A stretch of 64,000 nt of DNA from Haloplanus sp. (GTDB taxonomy: Archaea; Halobacteriota; Halobacteria; Halobacteriales; Haloferacaceae): positions 26,114 to 90,113 of the forward strand of contig NZ_JAQCNJ010000039.1 of the NCBI RefSeq assembly GCF_028275055.1, given 5' to 3'. Both the position numbers and the translations under genes were made by a program. How positions within the stretch are numbered: position 1 is the first letter of the stretch; every line of letters starts with the position of its first letter. Below the pieces are notes generated by a model that did no database searches, was not told where the DNA came from, and saw only the letters and a program-made list of their open reading frames with translations. This document shows positions 25,270 to 35,532 of the stretch, one piece after another.

Positions 25270-26805
25270 ATGCCATCCTCCTCGGCCGCGTTTCGGGAGC
25301 TTCTGGACGGACTCGATCCCGACGCGTTCGCCGCGTTCGTCGCGGCCCTGTACGAGGCCCGCGGCCGGGAAACCGACCGTGTCGACGGCGATATTCTCGT
25401 CTCCGACGGCGAACGAACCCGGCGCTTCGCCGTCCGGCACGACACGCCCCCGTCGACCGCCGTGGGCGACATCGACGCCGACGCCATCGTCGTCCCGACC
25501 GCGGCGGGCGACACCGACACAGACGCCGCCGCCGACGTTATCGACGCCACCCGCCTCAGACGGATGTCGCTGTACGCCGTCGACGACCCCGACCGAACGC
25601 GCCTGTTCCAGCGGTTTTTCGGCGTCGACACCGCCGATGTCGGCGTGGCCGACCCGTCCCCGGGCGACCGCGGCGCGAGCGACGACCCGGTGTCGTCGGG
25701 GTCGGACGTTGACTCCACGCGGTCGGTCGCGGACGATTCCTTTTCGTCTCAGTCCTCGCCACAGTCGGCGCCGACGACCGCCGGCCGAGCGGAGGGGGCC
25801 GGGCCGTCCGCCGAGCCCCTGAGCGACGACCCCGAGGCAAACGGTCCGAACCGCCTCCCCGCTCGCGGCCTCCTCCCGGTTGTGGGCGTTCTCCTGTCGG
25901 TCGTCGCTGTTACACTCGCCGTCGGTCCGGGACTGGCGGGGCTGGGATTCCCGTCGGTGGCCGACGGTGGTCCCGCCGGCGACGCCGCCGCGAACGACAC
26001 GATGGCCACCGCCACGCCGACCACCGCCACGCCGACCGGCGGTCCGGCGGGGGCGTCGAGCCGCGACCCGCCGTCCACCCCCTCCGATATCGAGGGTTCA
26101 GCGGACGGAGCAGAAGGACCGTACCCACCCGGTGTCGACGCGGACGGCATCGAGAACGCCTCGGTGCTCGCGGCGGCCCACGAGGCGACGCTCTCCGGGC
26201 GTTCCTACCGGCTCTCGGTTGTCGACCGCGAGTTCCTCAGCGGGCAACCGACCGCCGCCGCGTGGGAGCAAACGGTGGTCGAAGGCCCGACCCGGTATCG
26301 CTCCACCGTCGAGGTGGCTGGAACGTTCCAGCGGCAACCGCGGGCCGTCGCCGACGCGACGGCGTACGCGGACGGGACCGAGCGGTTCGTCCGCCTGACA
26401 AACCGGACGGACGAAACCGGGACGATCCGGTTTGTCGACCGGCGGCCCGATGACAACGCCACCGCCGGCGGCCCCGGATGGCGCCGTACCGCGCTCACCC
26501 GCGACGACGATCCGTTCGCGACCCGGACCGCGGCGTATCTGCGGCGGACGCTTGACGCGGAGAACTCGGCGTTGCTCGGGGCGTACGAACGCAACGGGAC
26601 GCGGTACGTCTGGATCGAATTCCGTCGCCAGCCACCGAACGGTGCTCTCACCGTCGGGAGCCTCCTCGTCGACGAACGCGGCCTCGTCCACGAACTCCAC
26701 TACGAGTACGCGTACGTCCCCGTCGGGGAGTCCCCGGTCCGAACGACGACCACCGTCCGGATCACGAGGGGAAACGTCACTGTCTCCCCGCCGTCGTGGC
26801 GCTGA
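25270..26805 (+). CDS. Membrane protein with endonuclease-like N-domain and exterior lipoprotein-like domain (paralogue 1)
   Basis: This 511-residue protein starts with a cytoplasmic domain (about 1-115) of restriction-endonuclease-like layout: FAAFVAALYEARGRETD, then DGDILVSDGERTRRFAV, then LRRMSLYAVDDPDRTRLFQRFFG. The catalytic E/Q-x-K lysine is not evident. A disordered Ser/Asp linker, one membrane helix (about 200-222) and a Thr/Ala linker lead to an exterior domain (about 290-510), including SGRSYRLSVVDREFL and VDERGLVHELHYEYAY. It shares this whole architecture with the gene at 28342. It converges with cbiP. Confidence 0.65.
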   Translation: MPSSSAAFRELLDGLDPDAFAAFVAALYEARGRETDRVDGDILVSDGERTRRFAVRHDTPPSTAVGDIDADAIVVPTAAGDTDTDAAADVIDATRLRRMSLYAVDDPDRTRLFQRFFGVDTADVGVADPSPGDRGASDDPVSSGSDVDSTRSVADDSFSSQSSPQSAPTTAGRAEGAGPSAEPLSDDPEANGPNRLPARGLLPVVGVLLSVVAVTLAVGPGLAGLGFPSVADGGPAGDAAANDTMATATPTTATPTGGPAGASSRDPPSTPSDIEGSADGAEGPYPPGVDADGIENASVLAAAHEATLSGRSYRLSVVDREFLSGQPTAAAWEQTVVEGPTRYRSTVEVAGTFQRQPRAVADATAYADGTERFVRLTNRTDETGTIRFVDRRPDDNATAGGPGWRRTALTRDDDPFATRTAAYLRRTLDAENSALLGAYERNGTRYVWIEFRRQPPNGALTVGSLLVDERGLVHELHYEYAYVPVGESPVRTTTTVRITRGNVTVSPPSWR

Positions 26806-26809
26806 CCGC

Positions 26810-28345
26810 CTACGCGTCGCCGAGTCCGACGACATCGAGGGCAACCCTCGAAACGAGATCAGCCGCGCGGTCGTACGGCGACGGGTCGTCGACCGCCGCG
26901 TCCGGCCGTTCGGTTCCGCCATACGCCGCGTCGACGACCGCCTCACGCGCCGGACGGTTCGCGAACAGGCCGTGGAGGTACGTCCCGAACACCTCGCCTC
27001 GGGTCGCCCCGAGTTCGGGCCCATCCCGGCCGTCGGGGGCAACGAAGGGCGTGTCGACCCGACCGACCGCTCGCGTTTCGCCGGCGTGGATCTCGTAGCC
27101 GTCGACTGTCGCCGAGACGCCGGCGAGCGGTCCACCGCCGTCGAGGGTCCACGTCGCCGGTTCGACCCGCTTGTCGGCCGAGAACCGGGTCACGACGGGG
27201 AGCAGTCCCAGTCCCGAAACCGCTTCGGCGTCGCCGGTGCCCTCGACCGACGCCCTTTCGATCCGCTCGCCGAGAAACTGGTAGCCGCCACAGAGCCCGA
27301 CGACCGGCCCGTCGAACGTCCGAAGCCGTTCGCCGAGCCCCGCCTCGCTGGCGGCGCGCAGGTCGTCCACGGTGTTTTTTGTCCCCGGGAGAACCACCGC
27401 GTCGGCCGCTTGGCCTCCGGGACCGACGGTCCGAAGATCCGCGGAAAGTGGCGCGTACACGACGCGAACGCCGGGGACGCGAGCAAGCGGTTCGAGATCG
27501 GTCGCGTTCGAGAGGTGAGGAAGCCGCGGGACCGCGACCGTGGCCGTTCGCTCAGCGTCGACGCCGTCGTCGCCCCCGACGAGGCCGCGGTCGCCCCGCG
27601 CCGGCAGGGCGACGCTGTCCTCCTCGGGGAGCCCCGGATCGTCGTAGGGGAGAACCGCGAGGACGGGGACGCCCATCCGCTCCTCGACGGCGTCGACCCC
27701 GTCCGCGAGCAGCGACCGGTCGCCGCGGAACTTCGTGATCACGACCCCCGCGACCCGTTCTCTGAGGTCGTCGGGGAGCAGGTCGAGGGTGCCGACGATG
27801 GCGGCGAAGACACCCCCCCGTTCGACGTCCGCGACGAGCACGATATCCGCGTCGGAGAGCCGCGCCGCCTCAACGTTCGAGAGGTCGCGGTGGTGGAGGT
27901 TGATCTCGGCGATCGACCCGGCCCCCTCGGCGACGACCACGTCGGCGTCGGCCGCGAGGCGGTCGTGAGCGGCCCGGACCGCGCCGCGGGCCTCGTCCCA
28001 CCACTCCTCGTAGTAGGCGTCGGCGGCGACGTTCGCCCGGGCCTCGCCGTCGATCACGAGTTGGGACTCGCCGTCACCCCGCGGTTTCAACAGGACGGGG
28101 TTGTGGTCCGTCGTCGGCCGGACGCCGGCGGCGCGGGCCTGCGCGTACTGTGAGACACCGATTTCGCCGAACCCCTCGCCGTTGGCCTGCGGGACCGCGC
28201 GGGCGTTGTTCGACATGTTCTGGGCCTTGAACGGCGCGACGTCGTACCCCGCCTCGGCCAGACGACGACAGAGCCCCGCCGCGACCGTCGACTTGCCGAC
28301 GTGACTCGCCGTTCCCGCGATCAGAAGGGTGCGGGCGTCGCTCAC
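26810..28345 (-). CDS. cbiP: Cobyric acid synthase CbiP
   Basis: From GTG 28345 the product has 511 residues, the normal family length. The N-terminal synthetase domain carries the P-loop [12 protein letters not shown] and the cobyrate motif KAQNMSNNA. The C-terminal class I glutamine amidotransferase domain has the nucleophile in [10 protein letters not shown] and the His in YLHGLF. It amidates cobyrinate a,c-diamide at four side chains. Its start overlaps the stop of the membrane protein gene upstream (GTGA 28342-28345). A longer in-frame upstream start would add an arginine-rich segment antisense to that gene and is rejected. Confidence 0.93.
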   Translation of the reverse strand: MSDARTLLIAGTASHVGKSTVAAGLCRRLAEAGYDVAPFKAQNMSNNARAVPQANGEGFGEIGVSQYAQARAAGVRPTTDHNPVLLKPRGDGESQLVIDGEARANVAADAYYEEWWDEARGAVRAAHDRLAADADVVVAEGAGSIAEINLHHRDLSNVEAARLSDADIVLVADVERGGVFAAIVGTLDLLPDDLRERVAGVVITKFRGDRSLLADGVDAVEERMGVPVLAVLPYDDPGLPEEDSVALPARGDRGLVGGDDGVDAERTATVAVPRLPHLSNATDLEPLARVPGVRVVYAPLSADLRTVGPGGQAADAVVLPGTKNTVDDLRAASEAGLGERLRTFDGPVVGLCGGYQFLGERIERASVEGTGDAEAVSGLGLLPVVTRFSADKRVEPATWTLDGGGPLAGVSATVDGYEIHAGETRAVGRVDTPFVAPDGRDGPELGATRGEVFGTYLHGLFANRPAREAVVDAAYGGTERPDAAVDDPSPYDRAADLVSRVALDVVGLGDA

Positions 28346-29913
28346 GGCCACACCCGTCGTGACGCCGCCTCGGTTGCGTTCGGCCGGGCTGTGGCCGTGG
28401 TTGGCGTCGGCGTCGCGGTCGATCCCGCGGGGTCGGGGTCGGGACTTTTCCCCCCTCGATCGGCCCACGCCGGTCGCGTCACCGTCACCGGCTCCGTCAT
28501 CACCCGAATCGTCACAACCACCCGAACCGACGGCTCGCCGACCGGTCTCGACGCCCGCCGGATGGTCCGCACCAAGCCACGCTCGTCGACCCGGGCCTCG
28601 CCCGTCACGTTTCTCGATCCGGGCCATGGGTCACCGTCTATGCCGATCCGGACCTCCGCCCGGCCGTCACGGGTCTCGTGCCCGACGACGCGGGACTCCT
28701 CGACACCGAGATACCAGCGGACGTACCGCTGCGACCGGTCGACGATACGGTTCGGGGTGGTCGTCTCCCGTGTCGTCACCCGGACGAACTGGGCGCTTTC
28801 CGGTGTGTCGCGCCCCTCGATGGGCCGGACGTACAACGCCGTCCCGTTCGCGTACACGGACTCCTCCGCGACAAGCGGTGAGGCGTGCCCGACCGTGCCG
28901 ACGACCCGGACGCTCGACCGGTAGTGATCGGACGACTCGACCGCGACACGCTCCTCGGCGACGCCGCGAAGCCGACCGTCGACGTACTCCCGGTGAAGGA
29001 TATGGATCCGGTAGGAACGCCCAGAGAGCGCCTCGGCGTGTGCGCCGGCGACCGAGACCGCACTCGTGACGCCCGCCGCATCGATTCCCGGCGGGAAGGG
29101 GGCCCGGCCTGTCCCGTCGTTCCCGGTGCCCGCCGCGTCCGTCCCGTCGCCGACGGCCGTCGTGTTCGCCCCGGTTGTGTCGGTGTCGGTGTCGGTACCA
29201 GCGGCACCCGCCGGTGCGAACGCCGGCCCGGCCGCCGCCGCGATGCTCCCGATCACGAGCGCCACCGCGGCCCCGACAAGAAGGGTGCGCCGGGACCACC
29301 GGCCGTCCCGCCTGCCGCCGGTCGGGTCGTCGTCTCCGTCGCTCCCGCCGGTCACAGACGGGCCGGCGTCGGCTCCGCCGGCCGGCCCTCCGCCCGCAAC
29401 CGCCGTCTCCCGGGACGCCGTCTCCGTGCTGCCGGGCGCACCGCCGCCCACGTCCCCGTTCCCGTCCCCGTTCCCGTCCCCGTCGCCGTTCCCGTCGCCG
29501 GACACGTCCGTCCCGGCCGACGCGCAGTCGGGCGGTTGGTCCGCCGGCGCGGCCGTCACCCTTGAGCCGCCGTCACCGCCGCCAAACCACGGATCGCCGG
29601 GGCCGCAGTCGCGGTCGAAAAAGCGCCGACACACCCGCTCCCGGCCGGCCGAATCGAGTGCATAAACCAGTAGCTCACGCAGTTCGGCGGCGGTCAGTGG
29701 GTCCCCGTTGTCCCGCGTCGCGACGGTGGCCTCGTCGGCCGTCGCCACGAACCGGTGTGGGTGGACGGATCCACCTCCCGGCGGCGTCGCCACCACCCTG
29801 TGGCCCTCCCGCGTCACCGCCCACCCGCGGGCCTCGTACACGGCGGCGATAAACGCCGCCCGTTCGTCCCGGGAGAGGGAGGCGAGGCGGTCGGCGAACG
29901 CGTCGCCGGTCAT
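28342..29913 (-). CDS. Membrane protein with endonuclease-like N-domain inside the cobalamin operon (paralogue 2)
   Basis: The 523-residue product repeats the architecture of the gene at 25270. It has a cytoplasmic N-domain ([20 protein letters not shown], then [22 protein letters not shown]), a Gly/Asn/Asp linker coded by a 12-base repeat, and one membrane helix ([19 protein letters not shown]). An exterior domain follows with [17 protein letters not shown] and [11 protein letters not shown]. It sits between cobA (50-base gap) and cbiP (4-base overlap), so it is expressed with cobalamin genes. A link to cobalamin or a chance insertion are both possible; no catalytic residues can be claimed. 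Confidence 0.65.
   Translation of the reverse strand: MTGDAFADRLASLSRDERAAFIAAVYEARGWAVTREGHRVVATPPGGGSVHPHRFVATADEATVATRDNGDPLTAAELRELLVYALDSAGRERVCRRFFDRDCGPGDPWFGGGDGGSRVTAAPADQPPDCASAGTDVSGDGNGDGDGNGDGNGDVGGGAPGSTETASRETAVAGGGPAGGADAGPSVTGGSDGDDDPTGGRRDGRWSRRTLLVGAAVALVIGSIAAAAGPAFAPAGAAGTDTDTDTTGANTTAVGDGTDAAGTGNDGTGRAPFPPGIDAAGVTSAVSVAGAHAEALSGRSYRIHILHREYVDGRLRGVAEERVAVESSDHYRSSVRVVGTVGHASPLVAEESVYANGTALYVRPIEGRDTPESAQFVRVTTRETTTPNRIVDRSQRYVRWYLGVEESRVVGHETRDGRAEVRIGIDGDPWPGSRNVTGEARVDERGLVRTIRRASRPVGEPSVRVVVTIRVMTEPVTVTRPAWADRGGKSPDPDPAGSTATPTPTTATARPNATEAASRRVWP
29451..29500 (+). repeat. 12-base tandem repeat coding Gly-Asn/Asp linker
   Basis: About four copies of CGTCCCCGTTCC, the last two diverged, encode alternating Gly-Asn and Gly-Asp pairs on the minus strand in the linker of the membrane protein at 28342. 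The unit length is a multiple of three, so copy changes keep the frame. Confidence 0.65.
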
Positions 29914-29962
29914 ACCCTCAGATACGGGCGGGCGCGCAAAACCCTTCGGTCGGCGGTCGGAC

Positions 29963-30598
29963 TCAGAACTCCGTCCCCTTTCGCGCCCGCTGGCCGGCGT
30001 CGATCGGGTGGCGCTCCTTCCGCACCTCGCTCACTAGGTCGGCCACGTCGGTCAGGTAGGACGGGTGTTCGTGGCCGCCGGTACAGACGAGTTCCAGGTC
30101 GTCGGGTTTTCGCTCGACGAGGTCGACCACGTCCGCGGGGTCGATCAGGCCGCGGTTGGCGGCGTAGAGCACCTCGTCTAAGATCAGCATGTGGACGCCG
30201 TTCTCGGGATCACCGTCGAGATCGATGGGATCGGAGCGGTCGGCGTCCGCGGCGGCGTCGATCAGGTCGCGGGCCCGCTCCAACCCGCCTTTCGCCTTTG
30301 CGGCGTGGTCGTCGTCGTCGCTCCCGTCTGCGAAGCCGTGCCAGCCGTAGTGACCGGTGTGTTCGTAACTGAACCCGGCCACCTGCTCGATGGCGGCGTA
30401 CTCGCCACGGACGTCCTCGACGCTCGCCGCGCCGCCTTTCATGAACTGGAGGAGGTGGACCCGGTAGCCGTGGCCGGCGGCCCGAAACCCCATCCCGAGG
30501 GCGGCGGTGGTCTTTCCCTTCCCGTTACCCCACCACACCTGCACGAGGCCGAACTCCTCGGGGACACGCCCCTCGACCGGCCGTGGAGTGTCGCTCAT
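29963..30598 (-). CDS. cobA: Cob(I)alamin adenosyltransferase (CobA type)
   Basis: The 211-residue protein has the P-loop WGNGKGKTTAALGMG near residues 23-37 and LILDEVLYAANRGLI near 140-155, both hallmarks of CobA/BtuR. It transfers the adenosyl group of ATP to Co(I) corrinoids. The start ATG 30598 (MSDTPRPVEG) is chosen over an upstream in-frame ATG at 30628 because cbiZ ends at 30625 and the family length fits. It lies 26 bases after cbiZ. Confidence 0.92.
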   Translation of the reverse strand: MSDTPRPVEGRVPEEFGLVQVWWGNGKGKTTAALGMGFRAAGHGYRVHLLQFMKGGAASVEDVRGEYAAIEQVAGFSYEHTGHYGWHGFADGSDDDDHAAKAKGGLERARDLIDAAADADRSDPIDLDGDPENGVHMLILDEVLYAANRGLIDPADVVDLVERKPDDLELVCTGGHEHPSYLTDVADLVSEVRKERHPIDAGQRARKGTEF

Positions 30599-30624
30599 CG
30601 TCCCGATTCGGCTCGGAGCGGTAT

Positions 30625-31365
30625 TCAATGGTCCGGTGTGAGCGCCGAGGTGGCCGCCCGGTCGTCGGTGACGACGCCCGCGCCGGCCCGCGCGTTCGCC
30701 GCGGCGTCGATTCCCTCGTCGCCGTACCGCGACGCCAGCCCCGCGACGAGGGCGTCGCGAACGCAGGCGCGGGCGGCCCCCCCAACGTCGGTCGCGCTCC
30801 CCGAAAACCGGACCGGCTCGCCGGCCGGGTCACAGGCCGCGACGACCGCGTCGGTCGTTGTCCCTGGGACACCGGTCAGTGCGAGCAACGTCGCCGCCTT
30901 TGCCTCCGCGGCGACCGTCAGCAGGTTCGCCAGCGCACCCGACGGCAGCGCCCGCGTCGTCCCGACGACCACGTTGACCGTGCCGGCGTAGGAGGCACCA
31001 CCGCCGTCGTTGTCGCCGCCGCTCCCCGTCCACCCACTGACGGGAAGCGCCGCGGGGTTCGACACGCCGGCCGTGACGACCGCTTCGACGGAACCGAGTC
31101 GCGCCCGCCGGGCGTGGTGTTGTTCGACGCCGGTCAACAACGCCGGGCCGCGGGCGTCGGGATCGAACCCCGCCTCGGTGAGTCGGTCGGCGACGTACGC
31201 GTCGAGGTCCGTTCGGGACCAACCTTCCGGGACGGTGCAGTTGTAGGCCGCCGGCGCGACGCTTTTCCCGCCGTCGAACCCCGTCGAGAGCCACCGCGTG
31301 CCCGGGCGACCGAGGCGACAGACGCCCGCCCGCACCTCGGCGTCGAAGACCGGAGTCGCGGTCAT
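30625..31365 (-). CDS. cbiZ: Adenosylcobinamide amidohydrolase CbiZ
   Basis: This 246-residue enzyme cleaves the amide side chain of adenosylcobinamide to give adenosylcobyric acid, the archaeal route for salvaging scavenged cobinamide. SVEAVVTAGVSNPAALP and GTVNVVVGTTRALPSGALANLL are typical of the family. The ATG at 31365 overlaps the cobD stop (ATGA). Its presence together with cbiP and cbiB shows that both synthesis and salvage enter the pathway at cobyric acid. Confidence 0.88.
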   Translation of the reverse strand: MTATPVFDAEVRAGVCRLGRPGTRWLSTGFDGGKSVAPAAYNCTVPEGWSRTDLDAYVADRLTEAGFDPDARGPALLTGVEQHHARRARLGSVEAVVTAGVSNPAALPVSGWTGSGGDNDGGGASYAGTVNVVVGTTRALPSGALANLLTVAAEAKAATLLALTGVPGTTTDAVVAACDPAGEPVRFSGSATDVGGAARACVRDALVAGLASRYGDEGIDAAANARAGAGVVTDDRAATSALTPDH

Positions 31366-32360
31366 AGGTCCAACAGCGCGTCGAGGAGGCGGTCGTTCTC
31401 CGCCGGGCGGCGCACGGCGACCCGGACGTGGTCGTCGAGCCCCCGGAACGTGGTGGCGTCGCGGACCGCGATGCCCGCCCGCCGGACGTCGGCGACGAGG
31501 GCTTTTACCTCCATCTCGGTCTCCAACAGTAGAAACGGCGCCTCGGAGGGATAGACGTCGAACGGCCCGTCGAGAGCGTCGCGCATGCGGTGGCGCTCGC
31601 GCCGGACCCTCTCCCGCGTCTCGGCGACGAACGTTGTCTGCCGGAGACAGTAGGTCCCCACCGCGGCGGCGGGCGCGGATAGCCCCCACGCCGGTCGTGC
31701 GGTGTCGAGACGGTCGCGCAGGCCGTCGGTCGCGGCCGCAAACCCCATCCGGAGCCCCGGAAGGCCGAACATCTTCGTCAGCGACCGCACGACGACGACG
31801 CCGGGTTCGCCCGCGAGCGTCGGCCGGTCGGTGAAATCGAGAAAGGCCTCGTCGACGACGAGGAGGGTGTCGGCGGCCCGACACGCCTCGGCGTACGACA
31901 CGAGGTCGGCTCGTGGGTACGCGTCGCCTGTCGGGTTGTTTGGGTTGCAGACAACGACGGCCTCGTACCCCGCCGGATCGGTTTCGAGGAGGCGGTCGTG
32001 GTCGACGAACGTCGGTTCCGCCCCTTGGAGACCGACCTCGCGAGCGTACTCGCCGAAGCTCGGCTTCGGGAGGAGAACGCCGTCGCCGGTGTCAAGCGTC
32101 ACCTCGAAGGCGAGACGGAGCGCGCCGATGCCGCCGGCCGTCGGCACGACCGACTGCGGCTCACACCCCAGATACTCGCCGGCTGCGACACAGTACTCGG
32201 GGTAGTCGTCGTCGGGATACCGCGTGGCAGCCAGGTCGGCGGCGTCGGCGACGCCGTTCGGTCGTTCGGGATTCGTGTTGGCGCTGAAATCGAGCACCGA
32301 GGGATCAGACGCCCCCCCGTGGGGGATGCGGTTCACCTCGGGAACGGCGTCAGGGTCCAT
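31362..32360 (-). CDS. cobD: Threonine-phosphate decarboxylase-like aminotransferase CobD
   Basis: The 332-residue PLP enzyme of fold type I has HGGASDP near the N-terminus, [12 protein letters not shown] in the middle, DEAFLDF and the Schiff-base lysine in [14 protein letters not shown]. In a cobalamin operon it is CobD, producing aminopropanol phosphate for the nucleotide loop. Histidinol-phosphate aminotransferase is the close alternative, but no his genes are nearby. Its first 11 bases overlap the cobT-like gene. Confidence 0.85.
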   Translation of the reverse strand: MDPDAVPEVNRIPHGGASDPSVLDFSANTNPERPNGVADAADLAATRYPDDDYPEYCVAAGEYLGCEPQSVVPTAGGIGALRLAFEVTLDTGDGVLLPKPSFGEYAREVGLQGAEPTFVDHDRLLETDPAGYEAVVVCNPNNPTGDAYPRADLVSYAEACRAADTLLVVDEAFLDFTDRPTLAGEPGVVVVRSLTKMFGLPGLRMGFAAATDGLRDRLDTARPAWGLSAPAAAVGTYCLRQTTFVAETRERVRRERHRMRDALDGPFDVYPSEAPFLLLETEMEVKALVADVRRAGIAVRDATTFRGLDDHVRVAVRRPAENDRLLDALLDL

Positions 32361-33339
32361 CGGCAGAGCCCACGCGTTCTACCACCTCAAGCGTTCCGTC
32401 CCCGAGGCCGTCGAGAACGCCGGCCCGTTCCGCGAGCAGGAGCGCACCACCCATCCCCGCACCCTCCTTGGCTTCGCCGGCGGCGTACCGCGAGAGGGTG
32501 TCGGCCCGCTTCTCGAATCCGGGGTCGGTGACGACCGCCTTGCAGTCGAGAGCGGCCGCTACACCCCGAACATCGGCGTTCCCGGCGACGTACGTCGTCG
32601 ACGCGACCGTCAGGGGGTTGGCGACGCCCGCGTGGCGAACCAGTGCGGCGGCGGCGAGCATCTGTGTCCCGCCGCCGAGCACCACGTCCGTCCCCGATTC
32701 GAGCGCGCCGGCGGCCAGTCCGCCCACGACCGCGAGCACCGGGTCGCCAAGAAAACGGACGGCGAGTTCCGGCCGGTAGGCCGCCCCGCCGGGGTCGAGG
32801 TCGCTTGCGGTGAACGCCGCCGTGACGACCTCCCGTTTCAGGTCGACCGGGTTCTCCGGCAGCGACGATGAGGTGTCGATATCGACGCCGAGGGCCCGGC
32901 AGACCCCGAGAGCCGTCGTCGTCCCGCCGGGGATCGTCTCGCCGATCACGAGTTCGTCGTCGGGGAGGTCCCGCCCGAACTCGCGGGCGGCAACCCACGC
33001 CCCCGGCGCGGTCGGCACGGGGTCGGCCTCGCGGATGTCACGGCCCGGTTTCGCGCCAACGTCCACCGTCGCCGCCCCGGTCGGTTCGGCGAGACCGGCG
33101 TCGACGACGAGCGTCTCGAAGCCAACCCGCTCCTGGACCGCGCGGGTGACCGCCGCAGGTGTCGGACACCCTGTCGGACTCACGGGGACGACCGGCGAAC
33201 GAACCAACCGGCCGTACTCGATCAGTTCGGCGTCCGCGCTCGGGGTGTGGGCCATGGCCTTGCGGTCGGCCCCGGCGGCGCTGATCCCGTCGATCCGGGC
33301 CGTCTCGGTCGTGCCCGCGACGAGAACGAACCGGGTCAC
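32350..33339 (-). CDS. cobT: CobT-like nicotinate-nucleotide phosphoribosyltransferase (archaeal TIGR00303 type)
   Basis: From GTG 33339 the 329-residue protein begins [20 protein letters not shown] and includes [13 protein letters not shown] and [14 protein letters not shown], the signatures of the archaeal CobT-related family. It is expected to activate the lower-ligand base by phosphoribosyl transfer. Start and cobY stop overlap as GTGA (33336-33339). The identity of the lower base in this organism is not revealed by the sequence. Confidence 0.85.
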   Translation of the reverse strand: MTRFVLVAGTTETARIDGISAAGADRKAMAHTPSADAELIEYGRLVRSPVVPVSPTGCPTPAAVTRAVQERVGFETLVVDAGLAEPTGAATVDVGAKPGRDIREADPVPTAPGAWVAAREFGRDLPDDELVIGETIPGGTTTALGVCRALGVDIDTSSSLPENPVDLKREVVTAAFTASDLDPGGAAYRPELAVRFLGDPVLAVVGGLAAGALESGTDVVLGGGTQMLAAAALVRHAGVANPLTVASTTYVAGNADVRGVAAALDCKAVVTDPGFEKRADTLSRYAAGEAKEGAGMGGALLLAERAGVLDGLGDGTLEVVERVGSADGP

Positions 33340-33902
33340 GCGAGCGCCTCCGCGACCTGCAGATCGGACGGACGATTCACGTTCACCGCGAGTCGTGGGT
33401 CCTCGACAACGTGTATCTCGTCGCCGGCTCCGTCGACGACGTTGCAGCCGGTCGGGGCGAGGGTCCGTCCCTCGCGGTCGAGCGTCGTGTCGACGCTCAC
33501 GCCGAGCCGGCGTTTCAGCGCGACCGGGACCGCCGCCGTGAGCGAGTCGTCGTCCGTCGCTCCATGTCCGTCGAGAACGATGTCGACAACCGGCGCGGCG
33601 AGCAAAGGTAGGTCGGCGGCGACGGTCAGCGCCGGCCGGCCGACACGGTCCAACGCGGCGGTCAGATCGGCGACGTACCCCTCGCCGGACGTCTCGACGA
33701 CGGGCACGCCGGCCGCCCGGAGGTGGTCGCGTGTCGCCGGGGTGTGCGGTGAAACGACCGCGTGGACGGCTCCGACCCGACTCGCGTCGAGAGCGGCACG
33801 AACCCGGTCGACCATGGGGACGTCACCCACCGCGACGAGTGGCTTCTCCACCTCGGCGTCGAGTCTGGTTCCTCGCCCGCCACACATCACCAGAGCGTCC
33901 AT
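33336..33902 (-). CDS. cobY: Adenosylcobinamide-phosphate guanylyltransferase CobY
   Basis: This 188-residue nucleotidyltransferase starts [15 protein letters not shown], the GTP-binding signature loop, with [15 protein letters not shown] and TVAADLPLL following. Archaea use this non-orthologous enzyme in place of the bacterial CobU to form adenosylcobinamide-GDP. Its 5' end overlaps cobS by 16 bases, so translation is coupled. Confidence 0.9.
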   Translation of the reverse strand: MDALVMCGGRGTRLDAEVEKPLVAVGDVPMVDRVRAALDASRVGAVHAVVSPHTPATRDHLRAAGVPVVETSGEGYVADLTAALDRVGRPALTVAADLPLLAAPVVDIVLDGHGATDDDSLTAAVPVALKRRLGVSVDTTLDREGRTLAPTGCNVVDGAGDEIHVVEDPRLAVNVNRPSDLQVAEALA

Positions 33903-34636
33903 GTGACCACCCCCGCGTGGAGCGCGGCGATCCGCCCGAGTTCGTTCGCCGCGCCGAGGGTATCACCCGTAACGCCCCCGAACGCCCGCGTCGCCCACCG
34001 ACCGACGAGGACGGCGACCGCCGGCCCGGTGAGCAGCGTCACGGCGAGTGCCGGCGCGGCGCCGGTCGGCGCGGCGAGCGCTACGGGAAGGGCGGCGGCG
34101 ACGACCGGGAGAAGCGATGCAGGCCCGACCTCGCCGACGACGGCCGACCCCAGCCCCTCGTGGCCGGGCGTGCCAAGCGCCGCAAGCCCCGCCATCCCCG
34201 TCTTGGCGCTCACCTCCGCCGCGAGAACGAGGCGGATGGCGGCCCGTGGGCCCGCGCCGGCGACCCCGAGACCGGCGAGTGTGAGGGCAACGAGTGCCAC
34301 CCCGACCGCGAGCGCCCCGCCGACACCGACTCCCGGATCCTCCAACGCCTCGCGCCGGTCGACCGCCGTCCCGTGGACCGCGGCGGCGTCGCCCAGATCA
34401 GCCAGCCCGTCGACGTGTGTGATGCCGGTGACGAGATACAGTGTCGCGAGATAACACGTCACGACCGTCGGTACGGGCACTGGGAGGGTGTGAGGGAGTG
34501 CGGCGAGAACGCCGACGACGTACCCGGCGACGACAAAGGCGACCGGCGTCCGTCGGAAGGCGTTCCACGCCCGTTCACCGCCGCCGACGGGGAGCCGCGT
34601 CAGAAAGGCAAGCGCCCCCCGAACCGCGGTCAACAC
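33887..34636 (-). CDS. cobS: Adenosylcobinamide-GDP ribazoletransferase (cobalamin 5'-phosphate synthase) CobS
   Basis: From GTG 34636 the product has 249 residues and starts MLTAVRGALAFLTRLPVGG, the CobS N-terminal signature. THVDGLADLGDA, the metal-binding DGxxD-like motif, lies near residues 77-88, and several membrane helices follow. It joins the lower-ligand nucleoside to the corrinoid at the membrane. It overlaps cbiB by seven bases and cobY by 16. Confidence 0.9.
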   Translation of the reverse strand: MLTAVRGALAFLTRLPVGGGERAWNAFRRTPVAFVVAGYVVGVLAALPHTLPVPVPTVVTCYLATLYLVTGITHVDGLADLGDAAAVHGTAVDRREALEDPGVGVGGALAVGVALVALTLAGLGVAGAGPRAAIRLVLAAEVSAKTGMAGLAALGTPGHEGLGSAVVGEVGPASLLPVVAAALPVALAAPTGAAPALAVTLLTGPAVAVLVGRWATRAFGGVTGDTLGAANELGRIAALHAGVVTWTLW

Positions 34637-35532
34637 GCCGCGATCACCCCCGCCGCGGCCAGCCCGAACGCCAGCCACCCGGCCCGGGAGACGACAGTGA
34701 TCCCCCGGTCGGCATCGGCCCGCGTCGGCAGGTCGGGCCCCCCGTCGAGCACGTAGGCCCCGGGCTTTCCCAACCGCACCCCCAGCCCGGCCGCGAGCGT
34801 CGCCATGGGCCACCCGGAGTTCGGCGACGACGGCTCGTGGGCGGCCCGCCGTGCGCGAACCACCGCGCCGGGCTTGCCTCCGGAGACGGCAAGCAGGCAC
34901 GCGCTCACGCGGGCGGGCAACCACATGATGAGATCATCGAGGCGTGCGGGGGCCCAGCCCATCGGCTCCGACCGGTAGCCAAAGATCGAATCCAGCGTGT
35001 TGACTGTCTTGATCGCCGCGGCCGCGGCCGCGCCCGCCGCGACCGAGACGGGCGCGAGAAGGGCGAACCCGGCGAGCGGCGCGACGAGGCCGTCGGCAAG
35101 GTTCTCGGCGGCGCTCTCGACGGCCGCGCTCCGAACCTCGCCGCCGGACAGATCGGTCGCGTCCCGCCCTGCAAGCGAGCGGAGACGCTCCCGGGCGGCC
35201 GGAAGGTCCGCCTCGCTCGCGGCGACGACGGCCCACGCCTCGTCGACGAGCATCCGCCGACTGGTCGAGACGAAACAGACGAGGCCGGCGACGACGGCCC
35301 CCCCGACCGGTGACGCCGCGGCGACGACGGCGACGACCCCGGCGGCGACGGCGGCGACGAAAAGCGGGACCGAGAGCGCCGCGACGACGCCGGCGAACCG
35401 GGGATATCTCCACGCGCGGTCGAGCGTGCCGATCCCTCGGCCCAGCCACGCTACGGGGTGGAGCTTCGTCGGCGGTTCGGCGACCAGTCGGTCGAGTCCG
35501 GCCGCGAGAACGACGGCGACAACGGGTGTCAC
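34630..35532 (-). CDS. cbiB: Adenosylcobinamide-phosphate synthase CbiB
   Basis: The 300-residue membrane enzyme attaches aminopropanol (phosphate) to adenosylcobyric acid. The start GTG 35532 overlaps the HAD gene stop (GTGA). LDRLVAEPPTKLHPVAWLGRG at the N-terminus, AVESAAENLADGLVAPL, and NTLDSIFGYRSEPMGW in the middle are family hallmarks. About five hydrophobic segments fit a multi-spanning protein. Confidence 0.9.
   Translation of the reverse strand: MTPVVAVVLAAGLDRLVAEPPTKLHPVAWLGRGIGTLDRAWRYPRFAGVVAALSVPLFVAAVAAGVVAVVAAASPVGGAVVAGLVCFVSTSRRMLVDEAWAVVAASEADLPAARERLRSLAGRDATDLSGGEVRSAAVESAAENLADGLVAPLAGFALLAPVSVAAGAAAAAAIKTVNTLDSIFGYRSEPMGWAPARLDDLIMWLPARVSACLLAVSGGKPGAVVRARRAAHEPSSPNSGWPMATLAAGLGVRLGKPGAYVLDGGPDLPTRADADRGITVVSRAGWLAFGLAAAGVIAAC

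Noticed and set aside
25270..25620. Active restriction endonuclease as part of a defence system
   Set aside because: The N-domain layout is endonuclease-like, but no convincing catalytic lysine motif is visible, it is fused to a membrane and exterior domain, and no methylase or other defence gene is nearby.
26432..28153. A 573-codon open frame on the plus strand, antisense to cbiP
   Set aside because: It is a mirror of cbiP caused by high GC; composition is arginine-rich and no domain is visible, while the minus strand encodes a complete CbiP.
29448..29510. Repeats as a possible CRISPR array
   Set aside because: Units are 12 bases, adjacent and in frame within a linker; there are no spacers and no cas genes in the window.
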